NCBI RefSeq assembly: GCF_021018805.1
Contig: NC_086257.1
Location: 18,286,693-18,350,692 of the forward strand
Direction of reading: 5' to 3'
DNA from: Prinia subflava
Lineage: Eukaryota; Chordata; Aves; Passeriformes; Cisticolidae
DNA: 64,000 bases
The notes under the pieces are model-generated. The model did not search any database, was not told the DNA's origin, and saw only the letters and a list, made by a program, of their open reading frames with translations. Of the stretch, positions 1 through 9,029 are shown one piece after another. Position numbers and translations under genes: made by a program. Numbering within the stretch: the stretch's first letter is position 1; every line of letters begins with the position of its first letter.

Positions 1-987
1 CCTGGAGGGAGTTTAATGTACACAATAAGCAGCAGAAAAGCCGAGTCGCGCACACCACCTTTCGAAGTCGCTTTCAAAAGGCTTCTCAATAAAAGGAGAA
101 GCCGATTGTCCAAACAGGCTTCCATGACTCTTCATAAATAGCCAACAGCTTCCTCAAACTCTCCGCGGTTTTTGCTTTGCATTTAAAATCACGCTCCCGG
201 AATTTCTTTCCCAAAGGAAAGTATAAGTGAAGCCCGTACTTCTTATGTGATCTTTAAAATAAATCAGAAAATCAAGATCAGTGGCGAGGATAAACTTAGG
301 AATTACTGTACAACGTAACGGGGTGAAATTACAGTTGAATGTTGGCTCTTTAGCAGGAAGGCAACCCCCTCGAACGGGATCCTTTTTGGCAGTCTATTTA
401 AAGTTATCTTTCCTTCCTAGTTTTATAAGAACAAATGAGTTTTCTTTTCCCATTGTAGTTGAATGAACTCATGTATATTAAACACAAAACCCCTCCTGAA
501 GAACGCTAACTGCTTTGCTTAAACCCACAAAGGCACAAAAATCCAGAATTGAAGGTTTCCAATTCCTGAATAAGTCCCCTTAACTCTCTCAGGCTCGCAG
601 GACAGAGGGATCGGGGACATTCTCTCAAAGTCTTAATGCCTGGAAGGGGCTATCTCAAATGTATTGTCTTTTCCTAAAGTTGAGGCTTCTATTTTATTTC
701 TCTCTTTCCCCTTCACCATCTTTGTGTTGACTTAAGAAAATAATGGTCTAAAAAAGTGTCTGTTCATGGGATCACACGTGTCGCCCAAATCAAATGAAGT
801 CCTCTTTGGCCCCAGCACAGTTTTGATGGAATTATTCCGGCTCTTCCATTGAATTCACACCGTTTCCCAAAGAAGCTGTGGCAGTTTCAATGGGAACGCC
901 TGAGGCACAGCCTGGGGTGCTTCAAGGTTGCTTCTCTCAGCGCACCTCAAACCTTGGCATCCCGAGGCATGGTTTGAAAAGTACATT
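1..987. other. Unique non-coding DNA, left edge
   Basis: This stretch is complex, non-repetitive sequence of moderate GC. It has no convincing coding region: the one open frame, at 281-466, is short and has no recognisable domain. Short motifs of enhancer type are present, such as AT-rich TAAA/ATAAAT elements near 135-145 and 255-270. The texture (few CpG, few simple repeats, many homeodomain-like cores) resembles conserved non-coding DNA beside developmental genes, but conservation cannot be tested here. Confidence 0.4.
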
Positions 988-1044
988 GAAGGGAAAAAAA
1001 AAAAAAAGAAAAAAAAAAGAAAAAAAAAAAAAAAAAAAAAAAAG
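988..1044. repeat. 57-nt pure purine (poly-A) tract
   Basis: The run is made only of A and G and ends in 23 consecutive A at 1021-1043. It gives rise to the lysine-rich or phenylalanine-rich low-complexity stretches in overlapping open frames on both strands, which are therefore artefacts. It is a simple repeat and could be a retroposon tail, but no element body is recognisable beside it. Confidence 0.9.
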
Positions 1045-1429
1045 CGCCTTTCCAGTGATTCTCAGATCACTGACAAGATCGCCCATAATGGAGCCAAGAC
1101 GGTGACTTTTATCTCGCTGTTCCTCATAGTCCTTAATTTGGAGCTCATTGACAGGACAGACGGTAATGACACTTTCAGAACTGTTATGGTCTGGAGTGAC
1201 AATCTCTCCATCTCGCCCATGGTTTATTGACACCATGGGCTCATTGTGTCAACTTAGGCTTGTGATTTCGGAATTCTCCAGCGACGGGCTCGTTGGGAGG
1301 ATTTTAATTCAAATTATAGACTAGCTGTCTATACAGTGAATTCATATTTAGACGGCGCTTAATCGGAGCAGAGAGCTGGTGCTATAAATAATAACAACAA
1401 CACTTCCCATGTGTCTATCCGCTGGCCTC
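1045..1429. other. Non-coding block with overlapping inverted repeats
   Basis: This complex sequence lies between the A tract and the first CpG island. It has several TGACA/TGTCA cores (TALE-homeodomain type) and two overlapping perfect inverted repeats, at 1215-1240 and 1227-1252. A TATA-like octamer sits at 1383-1390. No coding potential is recognised. The motif density suggests a regulatory element, but that is inference. Confidence 0.35.
1383..1390 (+). promoter_or_regulatory. TATA-like box before CpG island 1
   Basis: TATAAATA occurs about 40 bases before a GC-rich island begins, a spacing that would suit a plus-strand core promoter with a start near 1412-1418. No transcript or coding exon downstream could be confirmed, and such octamers also occur by chance in AT-rich DNA. 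Confidence 0.2.
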
Positions 1430-1880
1430 CACCCGAAGATCTGCCTTTGCCGGAGGAGGCCCGGGCGCAGCCCAGGGACCTCGGGCTCCTCCGGGGCAGC
1501 AGAAGGGAGCCCGCGGGGCTCCGGGCCGTCCTCGCCGCTGGCCCGCGGGGCTCCGGGCCGTCCTCGCCGCTGGCCCGCGGGGCTCCGGGCCGTCCTCGCC
1601 GCTGGCCCGCGGGGGTGCGCGGCCCGCGGGGCGGGAGGAGCGCTTCGGGCACACGGGACCCGCAGCACTCGGGGTGCTGCAGTCGGAGGGGTGCCACAGC
1701 CCTTTTTCCATGGAAATCGCTGGGCAGCGGGGCTTCTCCGAGCACCCCGCCCGGCCCTGTGGAAGCCTTCCCGGTGGGAGCGGATGAGTGCCAGGAGGAA
1801 GGCCCAGAGGGTGCCCAGGGGTAGAGGTGGAAGGGGCGATGCTGCGGGCGCTCAGGGCAGCACCTGCCAGGGACAGGCTG
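1430..1880. promoter_or_regulatory. CpG island 1
   Basis: GC content rises sharply, with frequent CpG dinucleotides and GGGCC/CCGCGG motifs, especially at 1440-1660. The core is a 32-bp tandem array at 1509-1614. Long open frames exist on both strands in several frames, as expected where TAA, TAG and TGA are rare, and the predicted peptides are low-complexity Ala/Arg/Gly/Pro. I read this as a CpG island and not as an exon. A promoter for a non-coding RNA is possible. Confidence 0.7.
1509..1614. repeat. 32-bp GC-rich minisatellite, 3.3 copies
   Basis: Three identical 32-bp units lie at 1509-1540, 1541-1572 and 1573-1604, each beginning GCCCGCGGGG and ending CGCCGCTG. A partial fourth unit covers 1605-1614. 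Because 32 is not a multiple of three, successive copies shift the reading frame, which argues against coding. Perfect identity of the units suggests recent expansion or ongoing homogenisation. Confidence 0.95.
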
Positions 1881-3534
1881 AGGGAGAGGCAAGAAAGGGT
1901 GAAGTGCGAAATCGGCCTTTGAGGCTGTTTTTTGGTTTGTTTCTTCAAGTCTCCCTTTCCACCGCTCAACAGGGAGATGTAGGAAATGCTGGCATCCAGA
2001 AACAGCTCCTTCCAAAAGACATAAATAAACTAAAAATGCACTTTTCTTCCAAGTGGAGATGAACGAGACTGAGCACAGAGATGACCCCCCCCCCCTTGCT
2101 GCCAGCTGTCTGCCAAGCCTGGGACCCGATCCCAGATTTACAGCATTTGCTCCCTTGAGTAACGTCCGCAGAATAAAATCCGGCAACTGAGTTACGAATC
2201 GAGCCCAGGAAAACCGCATTTTGGTTAAACTGGTCATTCGGGACCCTTGATTTTATGTGCCAACTTCTGCCCCAGGGAGGGGGGAATTTACGATCCCTTT
2301 ACAGCCCCCTCACAACTGCGGTTTCTCAGAGGAGCACTAACAGCCCCTCTCCTGGAACCGGGTTAATCATTCACCTTTCGGCAGGAGTCACTAAATTTTT
2401 GTAAAGTGCCTCCTGACGTTAAACCGTGTGTACAAGGCTCCGTATTTTTTCCAGTTCCTGTGGTAATTGACATATAGTACCTCTTATATTTAGTTTATAA
2501 CTGGCTTGACAGATCGATCCAGATGTATATTCTTGCTTAATTTCAGAGTTATATATACCGAACGCATTCTAACTAAAGAAACAGTAAAGGAAATCTGGGA
2601 ATTCCGTTGTGCGGGAAATCTGTGAGGGCTCTTGCTATTATTTATAGAAAATGCCATGTCTTTATTTTGGGCGCTCTTACTACAGAATTGCCTTATTAGG
2701 GAGTCTCGAGCGGAGATCAGACTGAAAGAATGGAGAAAGTATGCTCAGCGCGACAAACAATAATATTTCATAAAAACCTATCCGAATATGATTTCTAAAG
2801 TGAAAAGTTTATTGTGACACCAACAGCCATGGGGTTCATTTGGCAGAAAAACTGCGGCGTTATGACTTTCATCCAGGCTGTCAACAGGAGATACAAAATA
2901 ACCCCAATTTAACAGAAATAATTTGGTTTCCATTAGTCTTTCTCTTTGCACGCAAGACGCATAAACCGTGCTGGGTATTACCACAACCAGCAAATATCAC
3001 CGTTAAACGCGCTACACGGAGCTACGCGTATGCTCTAAAATAAGTAGAGAATTAATCTAAAAAGTTGGTGGCAATGCAGCACGTCACATATTTTGGCTAA
3101 TCGTTTTATATCACCAGGTTCCTTTTAAATCTGTCATGACCACAGTAAGGAAATAAAATCGCACTCCAGGCGATTCACTTAAGATAAAGCTTCTTCCTTT
3201 TCCAGGAATTTGGAAGGGAGTTGTTTTGTGTGTGGTAGATTTTTTTTTTATTTTTTTTTTTTAAGGGGGATTGAGGTGACTTTATTGCTTCGGGTTTAAA
3301 CATATGCCATTTAGAGAAAATGTTTCCTTAATGAAAAAGAACTGTTCAACGCTGCTTACAAGCAACACCTGTCAACACTGACTTATTTAAGACGCGTTGG
3401 GAGGAAAACACAAGCACGAGCATCTGAAAGGCTGGCACTTGCTGACAGCACTGGAACACGGACGTTGAGAACGATGAAAAATTAATCCTGATTTTTTTGT
3501 GCCTAAGGCTGCCAGTTAAGAAGTTGGTCTGGCG
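1881..3534. other. Non-coding interval between CpG islands 1 and 2
   Basis: This AT-richer, complex sequence has no supportable gene. An 11-C run lies at 2085-2095 and a T-rich simple stretch near 3240-3262. The part from about 2420 to 3180 is dense in TAAT, TTTAT and ATTGACA-like cores and lacks repeats, so it is a candidate conserved enhancer block. The short open frames at 2778-2993 (minus) and 2840-3043 (plus) overlap each other and match nothing known to me. Confidence 0.35.
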
Positions 3535-4030
3535 GGGATGTCCCGCCGCCCGCCGGGGCGGCGCGGTCCCGCAGCAGCTCCCCTGCTCTGCCTAGGTGTG
3601 GGACACCATCACACATCAGCGTTTCTGTAAGACCCAGGCTTGTGGAAAGCTCTGCTTAGAAGGAAGTCGGTGACATTTCATTTATATCTCTCCCACGTTC
3701 ATCTCTCCGGAGAGCAAACGGCGCAAGCTGGAGGTGGCTCCCCTGCCCGTGGTTCCTGCGCTGGGCTCTCTGCTCACCTTGCCCGTCCCTGCCTCACGGC
3801 GCTCCCTTTAACCCCTGCGGCGGCTCCGGGGCGGTTCCGGGCGCGGCTCGGGCCCGGTTCTGCCCCGCGGGCGCGCCCGAACCGCGGGATCCCCGCGGGC
3901 GCCCCGGCGCGGCCGACAGGGGGCGCCCCCCCCGCGCGGAGCGGCCGCGGCTGCGGGGGGAGCCCGGGGGGAGCCCGGGGGGAGCCCCGAGGAGCCCGGG
4001 CAGCCCGGAGCCGAGCGGGGTCGAGTACAG
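3535..4030. promoter_or_regulatory. CpG island 2
   Basis: A short GC-rich core (3538-3570) contains a GC-only hairpin, with arms at 3544-3551 and 3556-3563. A larger core follows at about 3720-4025 with dense CpG, SacII- and NotI-like GC octamers, and G runs at 3955-4000. Open frames exist in both directions but encode only Ala/Gly/Pro/Arg-rich low-complexity peptide, so coding is not supported. Confidence 0.7.
3955..4000 (+). repeat. G-run array, potential G-quadruplex
   Basis: Three runs of six G (3955-3960, 3966-3971, 3977-3982) are separated by identical 5-nt AGCCC spacers, and a further GGG lies at 3998-4000. The unit is an 11-bp GC-rich tandem repeat. The arrangement satisfies a G-quadruplex pattern if a long last loop is allowed. 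The interleaved CCC could instead form hairpins. Confidence 0.65.
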
Positions 4031-4070
4031 ATCTTTAGTCGTCGTGGATAAAAAGAGATTAAAGGCTAAA

Positions 4071-4088
4071 TTCTTTTTCTTTCTCTCT

Positions 4089-4120
<32 letters not shown>
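4071..4120. repeat. 50-nt pyrimidine tract ending in T29
   Basis: A pure C/T stretch ends in 29 consecutive T (4092-4120), just downstream of CpG island 2. It explains the lysine-rich segment of the overlapping minus-strand open frame. No retroposon body is recognisable beside it. Confidence 0.9.
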
Positions 4121-4878
4121 GGTCAATTTTAACCAACTACGGAAATGTAGAGCTTTCATCCTTTGATGTTTCCCAGAAAGAAACTGTTATATCGGTTGTG
4201 AAATTACATCGTCTCAGAGCCAGCGAACCAGCCGTGGAGTGCTAAAATAATTTAATTTAAAATAATAATAATATGAGGACCCGAGCTTCCGAAGAGGCAC
4301 TTAAAAGCTGACACGTGTCCCTCCATCTCCCCTCTCCCTGGCGCTCCCGATGTTTCCTGGCTGCCTTTTGATGGGAATAATTAAAAATAAGATAACCCCA
4401 CGCTAGCTGGGGGCTGGCATCCATCACTTGCGGCGCGCTGTCCTCACCCTGCCCCTGCACGGCCGGCCCTGCGTCCAGCCCTGCTCTGCAGGGGCAGAAG
4501 AGTGCAAAAAAGCAAATCCCTAAAATAATAAACCGAATGTCGGACTTTTACCACATTAACCACAAATAAAATTGTAACAGGCTACCCACTTTCCCCCTAC
4601 TACAAAACCCCTTCACCTGTATTTAAATAGCACGTCTTTAATTACAGCAGTTGGGGATGTATGAGGCTGAAATGAAATTAGCAGTCATTACCAGTCCTTT
4701 AACTCTGTGGTGCTTTTGATCAGCACTAAATTAGCTTTCCAGTCCTAACAAAGGCTCTATAGCAAGCAGTGGGCTGTAAATAAGACAGCTCGACCTGCCC
4801 TCAACACCTTTTCTCTTGTCAATCACAGCTCTATCATTCAGCCCAAGATTAACCTTTATCTACCAAATTCTTACCAAG
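4121..4878. other. Candidate enhancer block between CpG islands 2 and 3
   Basis: This is complex, non-repetitive DNA with many developmental transcription-factor cores: TAATTA at 4639-4644, an E-box CACCTG near 4615, TTTGATCA near 4716, GTCAATCAC near 4818 and many ATAAA/TTTAAAT elements. There is no coding potential beyond a short minus-strand frame at 4257-4460. Motif clustering next to CpG islands is typical of conserved non-coding elements. Conservation itself is unverified. Confidence 0.4.
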
Positions 4879-4922
4879 AAAAAAAAAAAAAAAAAGGGAG
4901 GGGGGGGTGGTGGAGAGGGGGA
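4877..4922. repeat. A17 plus G-rich purine tract
   Basis: A run of 17 A (4879-4895) is followed directly by a G-rich purine stretch with an 8-G run, interrupted only by single T residues. This low-complexity sequence marks the left edge of CpG island 3. Confidence 0.85.
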
Positions 4923-5019
4923 AATCCAACCTCAACTTTGCTAACTGTAACCAGGAAGAGTTTCCCTTTAAACGGTATTATAATGAGCCAATATGTCAAA
5001 TTCGGGCCTTCCCCAGCCC

Positions 5020-5625
5020 CAAGCGCACCCGAAGGCAGCGGCGGGCAGTCAGAGGTATTGATGATTTATTATCGGAGCCCGGCCCGGCGCTGCGCCGCCT
5101 GTGCCGGCGGTGCGGCCCCGCTTGGGGCGTGCGGGGCGCTCTGCGGGCCCGGCCCCCCTTCCCGGGATTGGGCCGGAGCCGCCGCGCAGCGCCGCGGGAG
5201 GAGCGCCCGGCAGCGCCCACAGGGGGCGGCAGAGAGCGGCGCGCCCGGGGAGCCCCGGCCGGGGCCGCTCCGCGCCCCGCGCCCCGGGAGAGCCCGGCCC
5301 GGGGCACCGCCAAACACACCGAGCGCCTCAGCAGCGGCGCGGGGGCTCCGCGCCTGCCGCCCGGTGCCGGGGGCTGCGCGCCTCTCCGCGACAACGCCAA
5401 AAGAGCGGCCCCGTCCGGAGCATCCCGGGCGGCAGGGGAGAGTCCCGGCTCTGCGCTCCCCGCGGGAGGGGAGCGCACAGGGCAGAGGCAGCCCGCGGAC
5501 CGGCAGCTCTTCTGCCCGGTGCTCCGCTCGCCGTGCGCGGCCGCGCAATTTCAGCCGAGCCCAAACCCGTACGCGACTCGCCGAGCTTAACGCGGTGGAG
5601 CTCGGAGCGGCGGGTCGTAGGTGGG
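5020..5625. promoter_or_regulatory. CpG island 3 (strongest)
   Basis: This is the longest and most CpG-dense island; positions 5101-5160 alone hold nine CG dinucleotides. It is immediately preceded by a homeodomain/HOX-like AT element at 5057-5072. Open frames run through it on both strands in at least five frames (for example 4907-5590 plus and 5069-5905 minus). Their peptides are Ala/Arg/Gly/Pro-rich with no domain, so they are treated as composition artefacts. It is the best candidate for a promoter or 5' exon of an unseen gene or lncRNA. Confidence 0.75.
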
Positions 5626-5750
5626 AGCTACATTTCCAGATCGTTTTAAAGGTCACGGGGGAGGAGGGGGGAAAAACTGTGAATGTCAAAGTTGTGCTGC
5701 AGCTACTTACATGTCGGTGCCAGAGCAGGGTGGTGGCTGTGAGCGGTTTG

Positions 5751-5755
5751 ATTGG
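5751..5755 (-). promoter_or_regulatory. Reverse CCAAT box at edge of CpG island 3
   Basis: ATTGG inside TTTGATTGGCAGCTC is a canonical inverted CCAAT (NF-Y) site on the shoulder of the strongest CpG island. This position is compatible with a proximal promoter transcribing in either direction. No start site can be confirmed from sequence. Confidence 0.3.
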
Positions 5756-5819
5756 CAGCTCAGCGCCAAAGTCCGCCGGACTCCGGAGCCCGGCGCAGCC
5801 CCGGGGGTCTGAGCACTTT

Positions 5820-6579
5820 TCACCGGACAGAGGCAGCTGAAGGAAGCTCGCACGTCCCCTTCTCTTCTCCTCTCCTCCTCCATCCAGGACAGAGAATGAA
5901 TCCATTTCGGTTTTTCTTCCCCCGGCTCTCTTTCCGTTTGCCTACACATCCTCCAAGTCCTAGCCCTAGCTCTTAACTGCAGTCCCTGGAACAAGAGGGG
6001 AAAAAATCGTTTATGGCTTAAAAAAAAAAATCCCAATGACTGATTTGGTGTGTGTTATAAGAATGCACCCACAACAACAAAAAAGTCACTTCTCTGTCCC
6101 CCACCGTACAGCAGAAGAATAATAAAAAAGCTTTATATTTTTGCAGTGGGTATTCAAAGATAATTTGATGCCATTGTTTCTGCTACAGATGGTTCTTTTT
6201 AATACAATAACACTGCTCTTTGTGCATACTACACACAATAAAAATCGAAAGCGTTCTCCTGAATAACCATTTTGTTCTCGCTTGTATACAGGCCAACAAA
6301 AGCTGCCGTGAGGTAATGGGTTCTGTTTATTGAAGCCGTAGAATAGAGGTTTGATAAAGATTTTTGTATATGGGGGAAAAAAATTAAAATAAAGACCTCG
6401 CAAGGTCGAGCTGATCTCTGCGTATTTATTACCACTGAAATATTTTATCAATATATTTCTTTGAGTTGCAGCTGCAGGGATCCCTCCCTCCCCTCCCCCC
6501 ATCCATAATCAGCCCAAACATCTGTTTCTTTGAATTTGGGGAGATCTACAGTCGTGGCCAGACCTAAAAAATCTACACT
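5820..6579. other. Non-coding block between CpG islands 3 and 4
   Basis: A pyrimidine-rich stretch (5850-5950) leads into complex AT-rich sequence. The section 6170-6480 lacks simple repeats and is rich in TTTATTG, ATTAAAA and ATCAATATA-type cores. The minus-strand open frame at 6086-6502 has no recognisable domain and follows AT-rich composition, so it is not called as a gene. Candidate conserved non-coding DNA. Confidence 0.35.
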
Positions 6580-7012
6580 TTGAGAGCGAGAGGGGCAAAG
6601 AAGCTCAGCGCGAAGGCAGCGGGCGCTGGGGAGGCGAGGCTGAGCCGCGCCGGCTGTGCCTGTGCGCGCCTATCTTTGTGTGCCCGGCTTTGCAATCTGC
6701 TGTCCACGCACACGCACACACAAAGGCGCAAAGTGCTGCTGGCAGCCCCCGGGATTAGCCCACGGCATTCTCCTGCGCTCCAGCAGCCTCCGCGGCGCGC
6801 AGCTCCCGCGCAGCGCGGCCCTTGCGCGGCCCTTGCGCGGCCCTTGCGCGGCCCTTGCGCGGTTCTTGCGGAGTTCCCGAGCTCCTGCAGAGCCGCCGCA
6901 GGAGCGGGGCCGCGGCCGTGCCCGCCGGGGCCGCGGAGCGCAGCGGGCAGCGGCAGCCGGGCGGCGGCGGGTGCCGAGGGTGCCGCGGGCTCCAGCGGAG
7001 TTCTGCCGCGCT
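6580..7012. promoter_or_regulatory. CpG island 4
   Basis: A GC- and CpG-rich island with a short CA-type simple repeat at about 6707-6724 and an 11-bp tandem array at 6814-6868. Overlapping open frames on both strands encode only low-complexity Ala/Arg/Pro peptide. No splice or domain evidence for a coding exon. Confidence 0.7.
6814..6868. repeat. 11-bp GC-rich tandem repeat, 5 copies
   Basis: Four perfect units of CGCGGCCCTTG (6814-6824, 6825-6835, 6836-6846, 6847-6857) are followed by a fifth with two changes (6858-6868). The unit length is not a multiple of three, so the repeat shifts frame at each copy. Each unit contains CGCGGCC, making the array CpG-dense. Confidence 0.95.
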
Positions 7013-7721
7013 TCTAACTTTCTGCCAAGTAATGAATAAATTAGCACCGCCGGAGGGGGAAGTAAATGTTAGAGGGAGCGGCCAAGACCCACAGCGAATT
7101 TCGGCGTGAAAGTTGTCGCACAGGTCAAGAATTCCGCGCCCGAAAGTCGCCCCGTTACCTAGTTTGGGATCTGGTTGTGACTGTAGCAACTCGAAGAGAA
7201 CCCCAAAGCAGTAGAAAGTGCTTAGACAATGGGGCTCTGCGGGAAAGTTGTTAGTCAGTGACTGTGTTTGTCTACCTTTCTATAGGAATTAATGCCACAG
7301 TTCTCTGTGCCTCTGTAGCCTGGACTGACAGTAATCCACCTCTGTGACTTCTGCCCTTTGTGTTTTCACAAAACTCGGCTCACTTGTAGCACGACAACAG
7401 CACGGAATAATGACTTTAACCTTCAAACGTTCTTTAATTAGCTTTTTCAGCAAACTAAAAGATGTTCAAATGAGCCCTTTGACAAAAACTGACCTGAGCC
7501 TTCAAATTCTACTTTCACTTTTGGGACTAAGACGTTATTGGTTCGCAACTCTTCTGAAGTCATCTAATAAGGGATTATTTAGGAACTATTACCCACACGC
7601 CAATTAAAGCCTCTCGGATGAAATTCGGGAGACAAAGATAAGCATCAAAACGGAAAATTAAACTATTTGCACATGGCTTGTTTTTCAACAACCCATTTTG
7701 CATCTCAGGATAAACATCTTC
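7013..7721. other. Non-coding block between CpG islands 4 and 5
   Basis: Complex, repeat-free sequence. The part 7380-7660 contains CTTTGA-type TCF-like cores, AATTAGC and CCAATTAAAG elements and is a candidate enhancer. The plus-strand frame 7344-7607 (87 codons) has no recognisable domain and no conserved start context. Confidence 0.35.
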
Positions 7722-7905
7722 TCGCCAGCCCGCTCCGCCGGCGCGGGGAGGGTGCGGGGAGGCTCCGCGGGGCGGCCGCGGCCCCGCGGGCTCCGCACGG
7801 CTCCGCGCAGGGGCGGCGCTGCCGGGGCCGCGGAGCCCCGCTCGCCAGGCTGAGCGCCAGGAGCGGGCTCGGATGGAGGGTGGCGGAGTTCATCTCCAGC
7901 CGCGG
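7722..7905. promoter_or_regulatory. CpG island 5 (short)
   Basis: A compact CpG-rich island with GGCGGCCGCGG-type motifs. It is followed within about 50 bases by a GC box and a TATA-like element at 7951-7981. Open frames on both strands are low-complexity. A small promoter is plausible but unproven. Confidence 0.6.
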
Positions 7906-7950
7906 AGTTCAGGCAACCTCCCGTCGTTTTGTAATAGCCTTTATACGTTC

Positions 7951-7981
7951 GGGAGGGCGGGGGAGCGGGAAGTGGCATAAA
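7951..7981 (+). promoter_or_regulatory. GC box followed by TATA-like element
   Basis: GGGAGGGCGGGGGAG (Sp/KLF-type GC box) lies at 7951-7965 and CATAAA, a weak TATA-like element, at 7976-7981. The pair sits just downstream of CpG island 5. If functional, transcription would begin near 8005-8012 on the plus strand. No downstream exon could be confirmed. Confidence 0.3.
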
Positions 7982-8922
7982 GGAGCCAGGCGTGTCAAAG
8001 TTCAGGAAATCGTGCAAGAACTTTTCTAGGATTCTCGAAGAAAGTACCGCTTCTCCTAAAGAACTGTTTTATTTCTTAGAACGGGGAAGGAGGGGGATTA
8101 GTGGGAAATACATATTTTGAACCTACGGTGGTTCTTTGGGATAAATGGGAACCAGGCTCTGAATAGTTGAAAACTGACTTATCAGTGGAAGATGATTTTT
8201 ATTTTCTTTCCAGAGAGAACAACCCGGTAGCTCAGAAATCTTACGTTGTTCTTAACCGCTGTATACAACAAATTTTGGAGAGGGTTTCCAGGCAAATTAC
8301 AGCAGCATCCTACGGCAAGCTGACAAAGAGATTCCAGGAATGCCACGCATCTAGGAGGGAAATACGAATCCCTCTCTTTAGCCTGAAGCACGAAATTGGC
8401 TTAAAGCTCATTTTGCAGATAACCAGAAACGAAATCACCAGTGTATGGACCGGGTAGCTACAACTTTATAACGCTTTGCAGCAATTTCTAAGACTTTCTG
8501 TAGGGAAGGAAAACAAACAAACAAAAGTAAAAAAGTGAACCGCATCCTGGAAGGGCTCTGAGAGAAATTCGCATATCAACATGCATTTTTCGCCCTGGTC
8601 TGAGGAGGGCTGGGCTCCCACACGGCCACTGGTACCCTTAAGTCTCTACCGAGACCGATCCCACGGGGCGGGAAGATGAACGTCCTGCATTTTGACTTTC
8701 ACAATTCATTTTAGGCTTAGGGAAACAACCCCCAGCAAAAGAAAACATCCAAACCAAGACCACCTGCATCCAGGTGCATAGATAAAATAACGGATCACTC
8801 CGAATTGGCTATATAGAGATGTATCTCTGGTTGCATATTCCAACACTCCAGTAAGGTGTTCGCCAGACACGGTCCCCCCCAGAGGGGCTGAGTGCCGGAG
8901 TCTGACCCAACACTGTATCCGG
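7982..8922. other. Non-coding block between CpG islands 5 and 6
   Basis: Complex sequence of intermediate GC with a candidate conserved segment at about 8165-8460. That segment also holds a 96-codon plus-strand frame (8167-8457). The frame's peptide is not low-complexity, but it resembles no family I know and has no flanking gene structure, so it is not called as coding. A CAAA-type simple repeat lies near 8512-8526. Confidence 0.35.
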
Positions 8923-8942
8923 AAAAAAAAAAAAAAAAAAAA
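8923..8942. repeat. A20 homopolymer
   Basis: Twenty consecutive A residues lie at the left edge of CpG island 6. Simple repeat. Confidence 0.9.
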
Positions 8943-9029
8943 TCAGAATTTTGGAGTTCCTACACAGGACAAAGCACTGAAGCTGTTCCACAGCAGAGGG
9001 GGAAGACAGGCTGCTGCTGGCATTTCTCG

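Noticed and set aside
1359..2237. 292-codon minus-strand open frame across CpG island 1
   Set aside because: Overlaps other long frames on both strands, includes the frame-shifting 32-bp minisatellite, and its peptide is Ala/Arg/Gly/Pro-rich with no recognised domain. High GC alone explains the lack of stops.
4938..5840. 300-codon plus-strand frame and a 278-codon minus-strand frame (5069-5905) over CpG island 3
   Set aside because: Mutually overlapping frames in both directions with low-complexity peptides; no domain and no conserved start. Treated as CpG-island artefacts.
6308..6322. GTGAGGTAATGGGTT resembling let-7
   Set aside because: Key seed-adjacent bases differ and no precursor hairpin is visible.
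6580..7017. 145-codon plus-strand frame in CpG island 4
   Set aside because: Low-complexity Ala/Arg/Pro peptide that crosses an 11-bp tandem repeat; opposite-strand frames are equally long.
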